8,335 bases of DNA from Saprospiraceae bacterium (lineage in GTDB: Bacteria > Bacteroidota > Bacteroidia > Chitinophagales > Saprospiraceae): positions 1 through 8,335 of the forward strand of contig JACMMM010000339.1 of NCBI GenBank assembly GCA_014379065.1, read 5' to 3'. Positions 1 to 6,820 of this stretch are shown in pieces. Each line of letters opens with the position of its first letter. The first letter of the stretch is position 1. The notes under the pieces are model-generated. The model saw only the letters and a program-made list of their open reading frames with translations. It did not search any database and had not been told where the DNA came from. Made by a program: the position numbers and the translations under genes.

Positions 1-1284
1 CACGACCATAAGTACGATCCTATCACACAAAAGGATTATTATCAGTTGTTTGGCTTTTTCAACACCTCCAAAGAATCTGGCTTTGAAGGAGACGTAAACG
101 CCTCTAAACCAGCTAAAAAACCAATTTTAACTCTCTCAGATAAGGAGGTTTCCGAAATTTTAACCTTTATCAACAAGCCGGATACGGGGACTGTTTCAGT
201 ATCGGTAATGGGCGAAATGGACACAGCCCGCACGACCTATATTCTTAATAGAGGCGCCTATGACAAGCATGGGGATGCGGTGAAATCAACCGCTTTGGAA
301 GCAGTCCTACCCTTCGATACGCTCCTGTATCCGCGCAACCGCCTGGGACTGGCCCAATGGACTATCACCAAAGATAACCCGCTAACCGCACGTGTTTTTG
401 TCAACCAACTGTGGCAGGAATTATTTGGAACCGGGCTGGTAAAAACGACGGGCGATTTTGGCATGCAGGGGAATTTACCCACCCACCCTGAATTGCTGGA
501 TTGGCTGGCGGTTGATTTCATGGAGCATAATTGGGACATCAAACGCCTAGTTAAGCAAATACTCATGTCTACTTCTTACCGGCAATCTTCGGAAATCAAG
601 GAACAGCACCTCGCTTTAGATCCTGATAACCTCTACTTGGCTAGAGCACCCCGATTACGCTTCAAAGCAGAGTTTATCCGGGATATGGTATTGGAAACCA
701 GCCAGTTATTAGTCAAAGAAATTGGTGGCCCAAGCGTAAAACCGTACCAACCCAAAGGCTTGTGGGAAGGCGCTACCTCGGGCCGTGGCGTTTTGAAAAC
801 TTACGAGCAGGATAAAGAAAATGCCCTTTATCGCCGTGGGATGTACACGTTTATCAAGCTCACGCTCCCACCCCCTTCTATGATTGTGTTTGATGCCAGC
901 AATCGTGACCAATGTGAGGTTAAGCGCTCTAGGACGAACACACCTTTACAGGCTTTTATCATGATGAACGACCCGACTGTGTTGGAGGCATCGAGGGTAT
1001 TTGCACAACATTTGCAGGCGGAAAACAGAGCAGTTGACGACAAAATAGCCGCTGCGTTCCGAAGCATTATCTGCCGAAAAGCCTCGCCGAAAGAATTGGG
1101 CATTTTGAAGGAGTATTACGCTGAACAATTGCAGTTATTCCGAGCTAAACAATTGAATGCCCTGAAAACTTTAGCCGTTGGCGATTCGCCTGTTAACAAG
1201 ACTTTGGATCTGGATGAATCGGCTGCGCTGATGAAAGTGGTGAACACTATTTACAACATGGAAGAAGCCATTACAAAATCGTAA
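1..1284 (+). CDS. PSD1 / DUF1549-DUF1553 protein, C-terminal part (5' truncated by the window)
   Basis: The frame is open from base 1 (HDHKYDPITQKDYYQLFGFF), and the first ATG- or TTG-type codon inside the window is not the true start. HDHKYDPI...DYYQLF is the typical end of the DUF1549 (PSCyt2) domain. After a linker, TYILNRGAYDKHG leads into DUF1553 (PSD1), about fragment residues 110-345, recognised by NRLGLAQW, NPLTARVFVNQLWQ, GTGLVKTTGDFG, THPELLDWLA and TNTPLQAFIMMNDP. The end, TIYNMEEAITKS, matches the usual family C-terminus. Full-length relatives often carry an N-terminal cytochrome-like PSCyt1 domain with CxxCH and a signal peptide; whether this one does cannot be seen. The biochemical function is unknown; family members are exported. 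The stop lies 3 nt before the DUF1501 gene, the usual partner of this family in planctomycetes and Bacteroidota. Family assignment is firm; the role is not. Confidence 0.93.
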   Translation, partial: HDHKYDPITQKDYYQLFGFFNTSKESGFEGDVNASKPAKKPILTLSDKEVSEILTFINKPDTGTVSVSVMGEMDTARTTYILNRGAYDKHGDAVKSTALEAVLPFDTLLYPRNRLGLAQWTITKDNPLTARVFVNQLWQELFGTGLVKTTGDFGMQGNLPTHPELLDWLAVDFMEHNWDIKRLVKQILMSTSYRQSSEIKEQHLALDPDNLYLARAPRLRFKAEFIRDMVLETSQLLVKEIGGPSVKPYQPKGLWEGATSGRGVLKTYEQDKENALYRRGMYTFIKLTLPPPSMIVFDASNRDQCEVKRSRTNTPLQAFIMMNDPTVLEASRVFAQHLQAENRAVDDKIAAAFRSIICRKASPKELGILKEYYAEQLQLFRAKQLNALKTLAVGDSPVNKTLDLDESAALMKVVNTIYNMEEAITKS

Positions 1285-1287
1285 ATC

Positions 1288-2733
1288 ATGGAAAAGGAAG
1301 TGCTCGAACATGGTTTAAACATGAACCGCCGCAAATTCCTGTCGAGGCTAAGCCTTGGCCTAGGCAGTATTGCCCTAGGTTCATTACTGATTCCCGACTT
1401 ATTTTCTGGAAATGAGGACGATATGATGATGGCCGGTTTGCCGCACTTTGCTCCCAAGGCAAAACGCATCATTTACTTATTTCAAAATGGCGCGCCTTCC
1501 CAATTGGACATGTTTGACCACAAGCCCAAATTGCGCGAAATGCAGGGGCAAGACCTTCCTGCTTCCGTTCGCATGGGTCAGCGTCTCACTGGCATGACCT
1601 CGAACCAAAAGTCCTTTCCTTTGGCGGGCTCAAAATTTGCCTTCCAACAATACGGACAACATGGAGCCTGGTTGAGCGAACTGCTCCCATACACCTCCAA
1701 AGTAGTGGACGACCTGTGTTTTATCCGAACCATGTACACTGAAGCCATCAACCACGACCCTGCTCTTACGTTTTTTCAAACGGGGGCACAGGTGGGCAAT
1801 CGGCCCAGCATGGGGGCTTGGTTGAGTTATGGTTTGGGCAGTGAAAACAAAAACTTGCCCGCATTCTGTGTGCTGCTTTCCAAAGGCAAAGGCAACAGCC
1901 AGGGCGTCTATTCAAAATTGTGGACCAATGGTTTTTTAGATTCCATTCACCAGGGCGTACAATTCAGCAATGGAGAAAACCCGGTACTGTATCTGAATAA
2001 TCCCGAAGCCATAGACAAGGCCGACCGCAGGCGAATGTTGGATCGGCTGGCCAGTTTGAATGAAGAGAGTTACCAACACTTTGGAGACCCTGAAATCAAG
2101 GCCAAAATCCAGCAATACGAGATGGCGTACCGGATGCAAACTGCTATTCCTGAAGTGACTGATGTCAGCAAGGAGCCAGAAAGCATCGTAAAATTGTACG
2201 GCCCCGAATGTTTGGTGCCGGGTACTTATGCCGCCAATTGCCTGCTGGCTAGAAAACTTTCGGAAAGTGGCGTTCGATTCGTTCAACTTTACCACCAAGG
2301 CTGGGATGCTCATGACAATCTGCCTACTCAAATCGTCGGCCAATGCAAGGACACCGACCAGGCTTCGGCTGCGCTGATAACAGACCTGAAACAAAGAGGC
2401 TTGTTGGATGAAACCCTGGTCGTTTGGGGCGGCGAATTTGGCCGAACCAACTACTGTCAAGGTGTTTTAACAGCGGATAATTACGGCCGCGACCACCATC
2501 CACGCTGTTTCACGATTTGGATGGCTGGGGGCGGCGTTAAGCCCGGTGTATATGGTGAAACGGACGAATTTGGGTACAATATCGCTTCAAATCCGGTGCA
2601 TGTGCATGATTTTCACGCCACAGCCCTGCATTTGATGGGGCTTGATCATGAGAAATTGATTTACAAGCATCTGGGCAGGCGGTATCGTTTGACGGATGTG
2701 AGTGGGAAGGTAGTTCAGGGGTTGATTGCTTGA
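1288..2733 (+). CDS. DUF1501 domain protein with Tat signal
   Basis: The 481-residue product carries a twin-arginine signal (NRRKFLSRLSLGLGS, R14-R15, then a hydrophobic stretch to about residue 34), so it is predicted to be exported folded. DUF1501 covers roughly residues 50-475. Hallmarks are QNGAPSQLDMFDHKP near the start, then VVWGGEFGRT and GRDHHP (residues 400-405) towards the end. The last two resemble the metal-binding segments of the alkaline phosphatase/sulfatase fold, so a hydrolase-like fold is likely, but no substrate is known. The start at 1288 is preferred because an acidic leader EHGLN before MNRRKFL is, as I recall, common in Bacteroidota relatives. ATG at 1321 (MNRRKFL) is the alternative and would keep the Tat motif. 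There is no clear Shine-Dalgarno; with only 3 nt after the preceding stop, translation is probably coupled. Family assignment is firm; activity is unknown. Confidence 0.94.
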   Translation: MEKEVLEHGLNMNRRKFLSRLSLGLGSIALGSLLIPDLFSGNEDDMMMAGLPHFAPKAKRIIYLFQNGAPSQLDMFDHKPKLREMQGQDLPASVRMGQRLTGMTSNQKSFPLAGSKFAFQQYGQHGAWLSELLPYTSKVVDDLCFIRTMYTEAINHDPALTFFQTGAQVGNRPSMGAWLSYGLGSENKNLPAFCVLLSKGKGNSQGVYSKLWTNGFLDSIHQGVQFSNGENPVLYLNNPEAIDKADRRRMLDRLASLNEESYQHFGDPEIKAKIQQYEMAYRMQTAIPEVTDVSKEPESIVKLYGPECLVPGTYAANCLLARKLSESGVRFVQLYHQGWDAHDNLPTQIVGQCKDTDQASAALITDLKQRGLLDETLVVWGGEFGRTNYCQGVLTADNYGRDHHPRCFTIWMAGGGVKPGVYGETDEFGYNIASNPVHVHDFHATALHLMGLDHEKLIYKHLGRRYRLTDVSGKVVQGLIA

Positions 2734-2747
2734 TCATTAATTGCCAA

Positions 2748-2780
2748 AAACCTCGTAGGTTTTGAAAACCTACGAGGTTT
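2748..2780. repeat. Perfect palindromic repeat in the DUF1501/propeller gap
   Basis: The left arm AAACCTCGTAGGTTTT (2748-2763) and right arm AAAACCTACGAGGTTT (2765-2780) are exact reverse complements over 16 bp, separated by a single G. Each arm is itself nearly self-complementary (AAACCT-CGT-AGGTTT and AAACCT-ACG-AGGTTT), so the element could fold as one long hairpin or two small ones. It fills most of the 56-nt gap and ends 9 nt before the ATG at 2790, so in an operon transcript it would sit in the leader of the propeller gene. No T-run follows, so it is not a classical intrinsic terminator. From memory, very similar AACCTCGTAGGTT palindromes are dispersed in Bacteroidota genomes; this was not checked. 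Confidence 0.9.
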
Positions 2781-2789
2781 CAATAAAAA

Positions 2790-3821
2790 ATGATGAAAAG
2801 ACGCGATTTCCTAATCAACACTTCGCTCAGTTTGGCTGGTGCCGTGGTTGTCCCTCAAGTTTTAGCCAAAAACGACACCATCCTTGGCCACAACAACAAG
2901 CGCTACCGCATCAACACCCGTTGGAGCCAGGCCGATGTTAGCCGATTCCCGGTGAATGACTGCCACGAAATGGTTCAAGATCAAAAGGGGCGAATTCTGC
3001 TGTTGACCAACGAAACCAAAAACAACGCCCTTATCTACGACAAGAATGGAAAACTTCTTGATACTTGGGGCACAGAATACCCTGGCGCTCATGGGTTTAC
3101 CCTGTTCAATGAAAACGGCACAGATGTATTGTTCATCTGCGACAACAATCGGCATCAGGTCATCAAAACAACGATTGATGGGCGGGTTTTGATGATAATC
3201 GATTACCCCAAAGAAACGGGCATGTACACCAAGCCAGAGGAATACATCCCGACCGAAACGGCCATCGCGCCCAATGGCGATATCTATGTGGCCGATGGTT
3301 ATGGCAAGGATTTCATCATTCAATACGATGCTCAAGGGCGATACATTCGTCACTTTGGGGGAAGAGGTGAAGCTGCGAAGCACTTGCTGAATGCGCACGG
3401 TATCTGCTTGGATTTGCGGGATAAAGCTATGCCAAGCCTGATGATCAGCTCGCGTCAGCAAAACGCTTTCAAGCGCTATGATTTGGAAGGTAATTATCTG
3501 GAAACCATTGGGTTGCCCGGAGCATGGGTTTGCCGTCCAGTCATCAAAGGAGAATATTTATACGCTGCTGTTCTGCAATCTGAAAGCAGACAGGGACAGC
3601 AATCTGGGTTTGTGACCATTTTGGACAAGCAAAACAAAGTAGTTTCCAATCTTGCCGGATCTGAACCGACTTACAACGGGCCTGCCTTATCAGAAATGTA
3701 CCAGACCATCAAAGCCTTTCAGTACCCCCACGATGTCTGCATAGACGACGAAGAAAACCTCTATGTAGCCCAGTGGAATTCCGGAAAAACCTATCCATAC
3801 AAATTTGAACCTGTACTATGA
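2790..3821 (+). CDS. Tat-exported NHL-type beta-propeller protein
   Basis: The 343-residue product begins MMKRRDFLINTSLSLAGAVV, a twin-arginine signal (R4-R5) ending near VLAKND. The mature part consists of beta-propeller blades of NHL/6-bladed type. The clearest blade is about residues 155-190 (AIAPNGDIYVADGYGKDFI, then YDAQGRYIRHFGGRG); others lie near 75-95 (ALIYDKNGKLLDTWG), 112-138 (VLFICDNNRHQVIK) and 314-335 (HDVCIDDEENLYVAQW). Such propellers bind ligands or other proteins and sometimes carry lyase or lactonase activity; no catalytic set is evident here. The ATG at 2793 (MKRRDFL) is an equally possible start. An A-rich stretch (AATAAAAA) precedes the start, as is usual in Bacteroidota; a GAGG at 2774-2777 lies inside the palindrome. 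The 3' end overlaps the next gene by ATGA. The name of the fold is reliable; the function is not known. Confidence 0.9.
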   Translation: MMKRRDFLINTSLSLAGAVVVPQVLAKNDTILGHNNKRYRINTRWSQADVSRFPVNDCHEMVQDQKGRILLLTNETKNNALIYDKNGKLLDTWGTEYPGAHGFTLFNENGTDVLFICDNNRHQVIKTTIDGRVLMIIDYPKETGMYTKPEEYIPTETAIAPNGDIYVADGYGKDFIIQYDAQGRYIRHFGGRGEAAKHLLNAHGICLDLRDKAMPSLMISSRQQNAFKRYDLEGNYLETIGLPGAWVCRPVIKGEYLYAAVLQSESRQGQQSGFVTILDKQNKVVSNLAGSEPTYNGPALSEMYQTIKAFQYPHDVCIDDEENLYVAQWNSGKTYPYKFEPVL

Positions 3822-4609
3822 TAAAATTCCTCCAAACTTTCGGTTTATTCATGGTGAGTTTATCCGCCATGGCCCAGGGCACTTTTAAACTCGCCCCACC
3901 CTATCTGCAATTCGAGTCGGCATATTTTAAAACAGAATGCCGGGTTTCCATTGAATTTGCCAAGGACAGCACACAAATCCGTTATACTACCAATGGGCAA
4001 ATCCCCACGGAAAAAGACCGCATTTATACCCAGCCAATTCTCCTGAAAAATAAATACAATGTCTTGAAAGCCACAGTTTTCGGAGCAGGATTCAACCCCT
4101 CCGACGTGGTGGAGGCCTCGTTTTACAAGGCAGGTATGCCCATTGAAAGCATCACCACTACCCTACCCCATAAACTGTATCCAGGTTCTGGCCCCAAAAC
4201 ATTGATAGACCGTCTTGGCGGAATAGACGCGTTCAACAGCAAGACTTGGATGGGTTTTTTATCAGACACTGTAAATCTTGAGATCAGCCTTGCAAAGTCC
4301 AAAAAGGTAAAGCAGGTCTTGCTTCATGTACTGGAAAATCAAGCTGCCTGGATATTCTTGCCACAAAAAGTAGAGGTGTACGCAGCAGCAAAAGGTACAG
4401 ACAAGTGGGAAATGATTGGCCAAGAGATCATCGAACTTTCCGAAAATATGGGCAAATCCCAGTGTCGCGCCCTCACTTTAAAGATTCAAAAGCCGCGTAA
4501 AACGACTCGTATCTTATTGAAAGTCTATCCCTTGGTCAAAATTCCGGAGGGGCATCCTGGCACGGACAACCACGCCTGGCTTTTTATAGAAGAGGTAAAT
4601 CTTTATTGA
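3818..4609 (+). CDS. Secreted chitobiase-C-terminal-like / discoidin-like protein
   Basis: The 263-residue product starts with a Sec signal peptide (MIKFLQTFGLFMVSLSAMAQ, likely cleaved after A19). Residues about 28-104 resemble the chitobiase/beta-hexosaminidase C-terminal (Fn3-associated) domain: IRYTTNGQIPTEKDRIYTQP followed by LKATVFGAGFNPSDVVEASF. Residues about 118-263 look like an F5/8-type (discoidin-like) beta domain, with TWMGFLSDTVNLEISLAKSK, LPQKVEVYAAAKG, and the end HPGTDNHAWLFIEEVNLY. No catalytic residues are apparent, and a carbohydrate- or protein-binding role is inferred. The same two domains in the same order end the next gene's product, which suggests duplication and a common binding target. 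The start overlaps the propeller stop by 4 nt (ATGA) with no Shine-Dalgarno, pointing to translational coupling. The stop TGA directly abuts the next ATG. Confidence 0.87.
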   Translation: MIKFLQTFGLFMVSLSAMAQGTFKLAPPYLQFESAYFKTECRVSIEFAKDSTQIRYTTNGQIPTEKDRIYTQPILLKNKYNVLKATVFGAGFNPSDVVEASFYKAGMPIESITTTLPHKLYPGSGPKTLIDRLGGIDAFNSKTWMGFLSDTVNLEISLAKSKKVKQVLLHVLENQAAWIFLPQKVEVYAAAKGTDKWEMIGQEIIELSENMGKSQCRALTLKIQKPRKTTRILLKVYPLVKIPEGHPGTDNHAWLFIEEVNLY

Positions 4610-6775
4610 ATGACCCAGAAACGCTGGACCTCTGTTTTCTCCAATTTATGCTTTGGGTTGAACTGTCTATTGCTGTTTTTAGCCCTCTTTGGTGCAAAAA
4701 TGGAGCTGCCCGCTTTTTTGCAAGTGGCCGGACGAATGCATCCCTTGGTGCTTCACTTTCCCATTGTATTATTGCTATTGGCCGGAATCTGGGAAATGAC
4801 CATTCAAACTAAAAATCATCCTATTCTCCAAAATATCAGTGATGGATTGCTGCTTTCGTCTGCCGTAAGCGCTGTGGTGACCGCATTGATGGGTTTATTC
4901 TTGTCCAAAGAAGGCGGATACGAGATTAATACCCTGTTTTGGCATCAGTGGAGCGGCATTGCAGTTTCTGTAACGGCATGGGTCTGGTATTCCTTTCGAG
5001 CATTTTTCCGGGGATTAAAAATCGCCACCCCTGCAATGGCTGGATTGATCTTATTTGTTCTATTAATTGCCGGACATCAGGGTGCGACGCTAACACACGG
5101 TGAAAACTATCTCTTTGCCCCCGTAACGCATGAGCTGCAAAGCCAACCGGTTTCACTCGAAAATGCCCTTGTATTTGAACACCTGATTCGACCTATTCTG
5201 AAGGAAAAGTGCATGAACTGCCATAATTCCAACAAGCTCAAGGGCGATTTGAACATGGAAACCGAAGCCTTACTCTTAAAAGGTGGGAAAAACGGCGTGC
5301 TCTGGGACTCGACTGCCAAAGATTTGGGTTTAATGCTCCAACGGATTCACCTGCCTTTGGAGGAGAAAGAACACATGCCACCCAAAGGGAAGACTCAACT
5401 GACCGAAGAAGAAATCAGCCTTTTGTACCGTTGGATAAAAAACGGGGCCAATTTTAGCCTGAAAATAGTGGATTTGCCTGAAAATGATACCCTGCGATTG
5501 TTAGCGACCGCCATGATTGTAGGGGCGACCACAAGGGTCGCCCCTACCCCCTACCCTTTCGAGGCAGCCGATGCGTCTATTATTCAAAAACTGAACAACG
5601 ATTACCGCGTCGTGACACCTTTAGCGGTAAATTCACCCGCCTTGAGCGTTGATTTTTATGGCATTTCGGCCTTTAAAAGTGCGTATTTGAATGAATTGGA
5701 GGTCATAAAAGAACAGGTGGTGAGCCTAAACCTGAATAAAATGCCTTTGAATGACGATGACTTGAAATCCATCGCCATATTTCCCAATCTCCGCCAACTC
5801 AATCTGGCTTTTACCCAAATCACAGGCGCCACCCTGGGCGAGCTAAGGGCCTTAAATTCCCTGCGAAGTCTCTCACTGTCAGGTACTTCTGTGAAAGCAA
5901 GTGATTTGGAAGCATTGCACAGTTTGACGGAGTTGTCTGTGCTATACCTTTGGAATACTTCCGTTACAGAACAGGATTTACCCACTTTGAAACTGCACTT
6001 CCCCAAAGTCCACATCGAATTGGGCTTTAAAGGCGAAGGCATAATAGCCAAATTGAACGCCCCGATCATCGAGGACGAGGCGCAGGTGTTCAACAATAGC
6101 ACAAAAGTCAAATTGAAGAATTTCATTCGAGGCGCAGAACTTCGGTATACCCTGGATGGAACTGTGCCTGATAGCATGAATTCGCCCATTTATTTGGGCG
6201 ACAGCATTACGATTGAAAAGTCCTGCCAACTCAACGCCAAAGCCTTTTTGCCCGGTTGGATCAGCAGCGAAGTGGCTACGCGCAGTTATTACAAATCTGG
6301 AATTCTCCCCGACTCCATCGTACTTCGATACCCGCCCAACCCCCAATACAAAGGCGAGGGCGCGAAAACCCTGGCCAACAAAAAAATCGGCGACACGGAA
6401 TTTCGAAGCAACAAATGGCTGGGTTACAAGGAAACCAATTTGGAGGCTCTTTTGCTCTTTAAAAAGCCCACTACCCTTTCGTCGGTTTCGTTCAGCAGCC
6501 TGGTGGATATTGGCAGTTATATCATGCCTGCGGCAGAAATTCAGGTTTGGGGCGGAAGCAATCAAAGGAATTTGGTGCTTCTGAAAAAACTAAACCCGAA
6601 GCAGCCTGAGAAAGTGGGCGCTCCGGGGTATCGAGTGGGATTCAATTGCACTTTCAAAGCGCGAAAAATCAATGTTTTGAAGATTGTAGCTAAGCCCGTG
6701 ACGAAACTCCCGGCCTGGCATCCGGGAAAAGGGGAACGGGGCTGGGTGTTTGTGGATGAAGTTTTCTTGGAGTGA
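4610..6775 (+). CDS. Membrane-anchored c-type cytochrome with leucine-rich repeats and C-terminal binding module
   Basis: This 721-residue protein is multi-domain. Residues 1-165 hold about five hydrophobic segments (near 14-30, 44-62, 76-97, 113-133, 139-155) and resemble DUF2231, with MHPLVLHFPIVL (H44, H49), H112, H156 and H163 as possible haem-b ligands (inference). Residues 183-283 are a c-type cytochrome domain of planctomycete type: covalent haem motif CMNCH (201-205) and probable axial M256 in HMPPKGK. Residues about 365-470 are leucine-rich repeats (LRQLNLAFTQITGA, LRSLSLSGTSVKA, LSVLYLWNTSV). Residues 484-564 are a chitobiase-C-terminal-like domain (LRYTLDGTVPDSMNSPIYLG), and 571-721 a discoidin-like domain ending HPGKGERGWVFVDEVFLE. 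Five membrane spans would put the large C-terminal part in the periplasm. A palindromic repeat is translated within residues 304-313. An electron-transfer or anchoring role for the operon is inferred. Confidence 0.9.
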   Translation: MTQKRWTSVFSNLCFGLNCLLLFLALFGAKMELPAFLQVAGRMHPLVLHFPIVLLLLAGIWEMTIQTKNHPILQNISDGLLLSSAVSAVVTALMGLFLSKEGGYEINTLFWHQWSGIAVSVTAWVWYSFRAFFRGLKIATPAMAGLILFVLLIAGHQGATLTHGENYLFAPVTHELQSQPVSLENALVFEHLIRPILKEKCMNCHNSNKLKGDLNMETEALLLKGGKNGVLWDSTAKDLGLMLQRIHLPLEEKEHMPPKGKTQLTEEEISLLYRWIKNGANFSLKIVDLPENDTLRLLATAMIVGATTRVAPTPYPFEAADASIIQKLNNDYRVVTPLAVNSPALSVDFYGISAFKSAYLNELEVIKEQVVSLNLNKMPLNDDDLKSIAIFPNLRQLNLAFTQITGATLGELRALNSLRSLSLSGTSVKASDLEALHSLTELSVLYLWNTSVTEQDLPTLKLHFPKVHIELGFKGEGIIAKLNAPIIEDEAQVFNNSTKVKLKNFIRGAELRYTLDGTVPDSMNSPIYLGDSITIEKSCQLNAKAFLPGWISSEVATRSYYKSGILPDSIVLRYPPNPQYKGEGAKTLANKKIGDTEFRSNKWLGYKETNLEALLLFKKPTTLSSVSFSSLVDIGSYIMPAAEIQVWGGSNQRNLVLLKKLNPKQPEKVGAPGYRVGFNCTFKARKINVLKIVAKPVTKLPAWHPGKGERGWVFVDEVFLE
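5519..5547. repeat. Perfect palindromic repeat inside the cytochrome gene
   Basis: The left arm GTAGGGGCGACC (5519-5530) and right arm GGTCGCCCCTAC (5536-5547) are exact reverse complements over 12 bp, around the 5-nt loop ACAAG. It is read in frame and contributes VGATTRVAPT to the protein, in the linker between the cytochrome domain and the leucine-rich repeats, where no conserved structure is expected. The element is G+C-rich and unlike the surrounding coding sequence. A second CCCCTAC copy follows directly (CCCCTACCCCCTAC). From memory, palindromes with this core occur dispersed between genes in several bacterial groups; this was not checked. A copy inside a gene would imply insertion tolerated by the reading frame. 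Confidence 0.85.
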
Positions 6776-6820
6776 CAGACTACAGAAGTTAGGGACTGGA
6801 AGGCTTCTGTACGACTGTCA
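6773..6820. terminator. Interrupted hairpin at the convergent gene ends (possible bidirectional terminator)
   Basis: TGACAG (6773-6778) pairs with CTGTCA (6815-6820), and TACAGAAG (6781-6788) pairs with CTTCTGTA (6804-6811). This gives a 14-bp stem broken by a small internal loop (AC opposite CGA), with a 15-nt apical loop. The TGA of the cytochrome gene forms the base of the left arm, and the stop of the minus-strand gene lies at the start of the loop. No T-run follows on either strand, so intrinsic termination would be weak; the structure may simply protect 3' ends. The pairing is visible; the function is inferred. Confidence 0.4.

Noticed and set aside
46..48. TTG as start codon of the first gene
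   Set aside because: The frame is open to base 1, and the preceding residues HDHKYDPITQKDYYQ are conserved DUF1549 sequence, so the true start lies upstream of the window.
1936..2460. 174-codon open frame on the minus strand opposite the DUF1501 gene
   Set aside because: It is completely covered by the DUF1501 coding sequence with conserved family motifs, and no independent signal was seen.
2748..2780. Palindrome as an intrinsic terminator of the DUF1501 gene
   Set aside because: The stem is strong, but the following bases are CAATAAAAAA with no T-run, and downstream genes appear to belong to the same operon.
2862..3461. 199-codon open frame on the minus strand opposite the propeller gene
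   Set aside because: It lies wholly opposite a gene with a Tat signal and clear propeller motifs, and its translation shows no recognisable domain. It is a by-product of codon use on the other strand.
5541..5556. CCCCTACCCCCTACCC as a tandem repeat array
   Set aside because: Only two units are present. This is better explained as the edge of the palindrome next to a chance similar sequence.
5978..6565. 195-codon open frame on the minus strand opposite the cytochrome gene's C-terminus
   Set aside because: The plus strand encodes a recognisable chitobiase/discoidin module here that is duplicated in the neighbouring gene. The antisense frame has no motif support.
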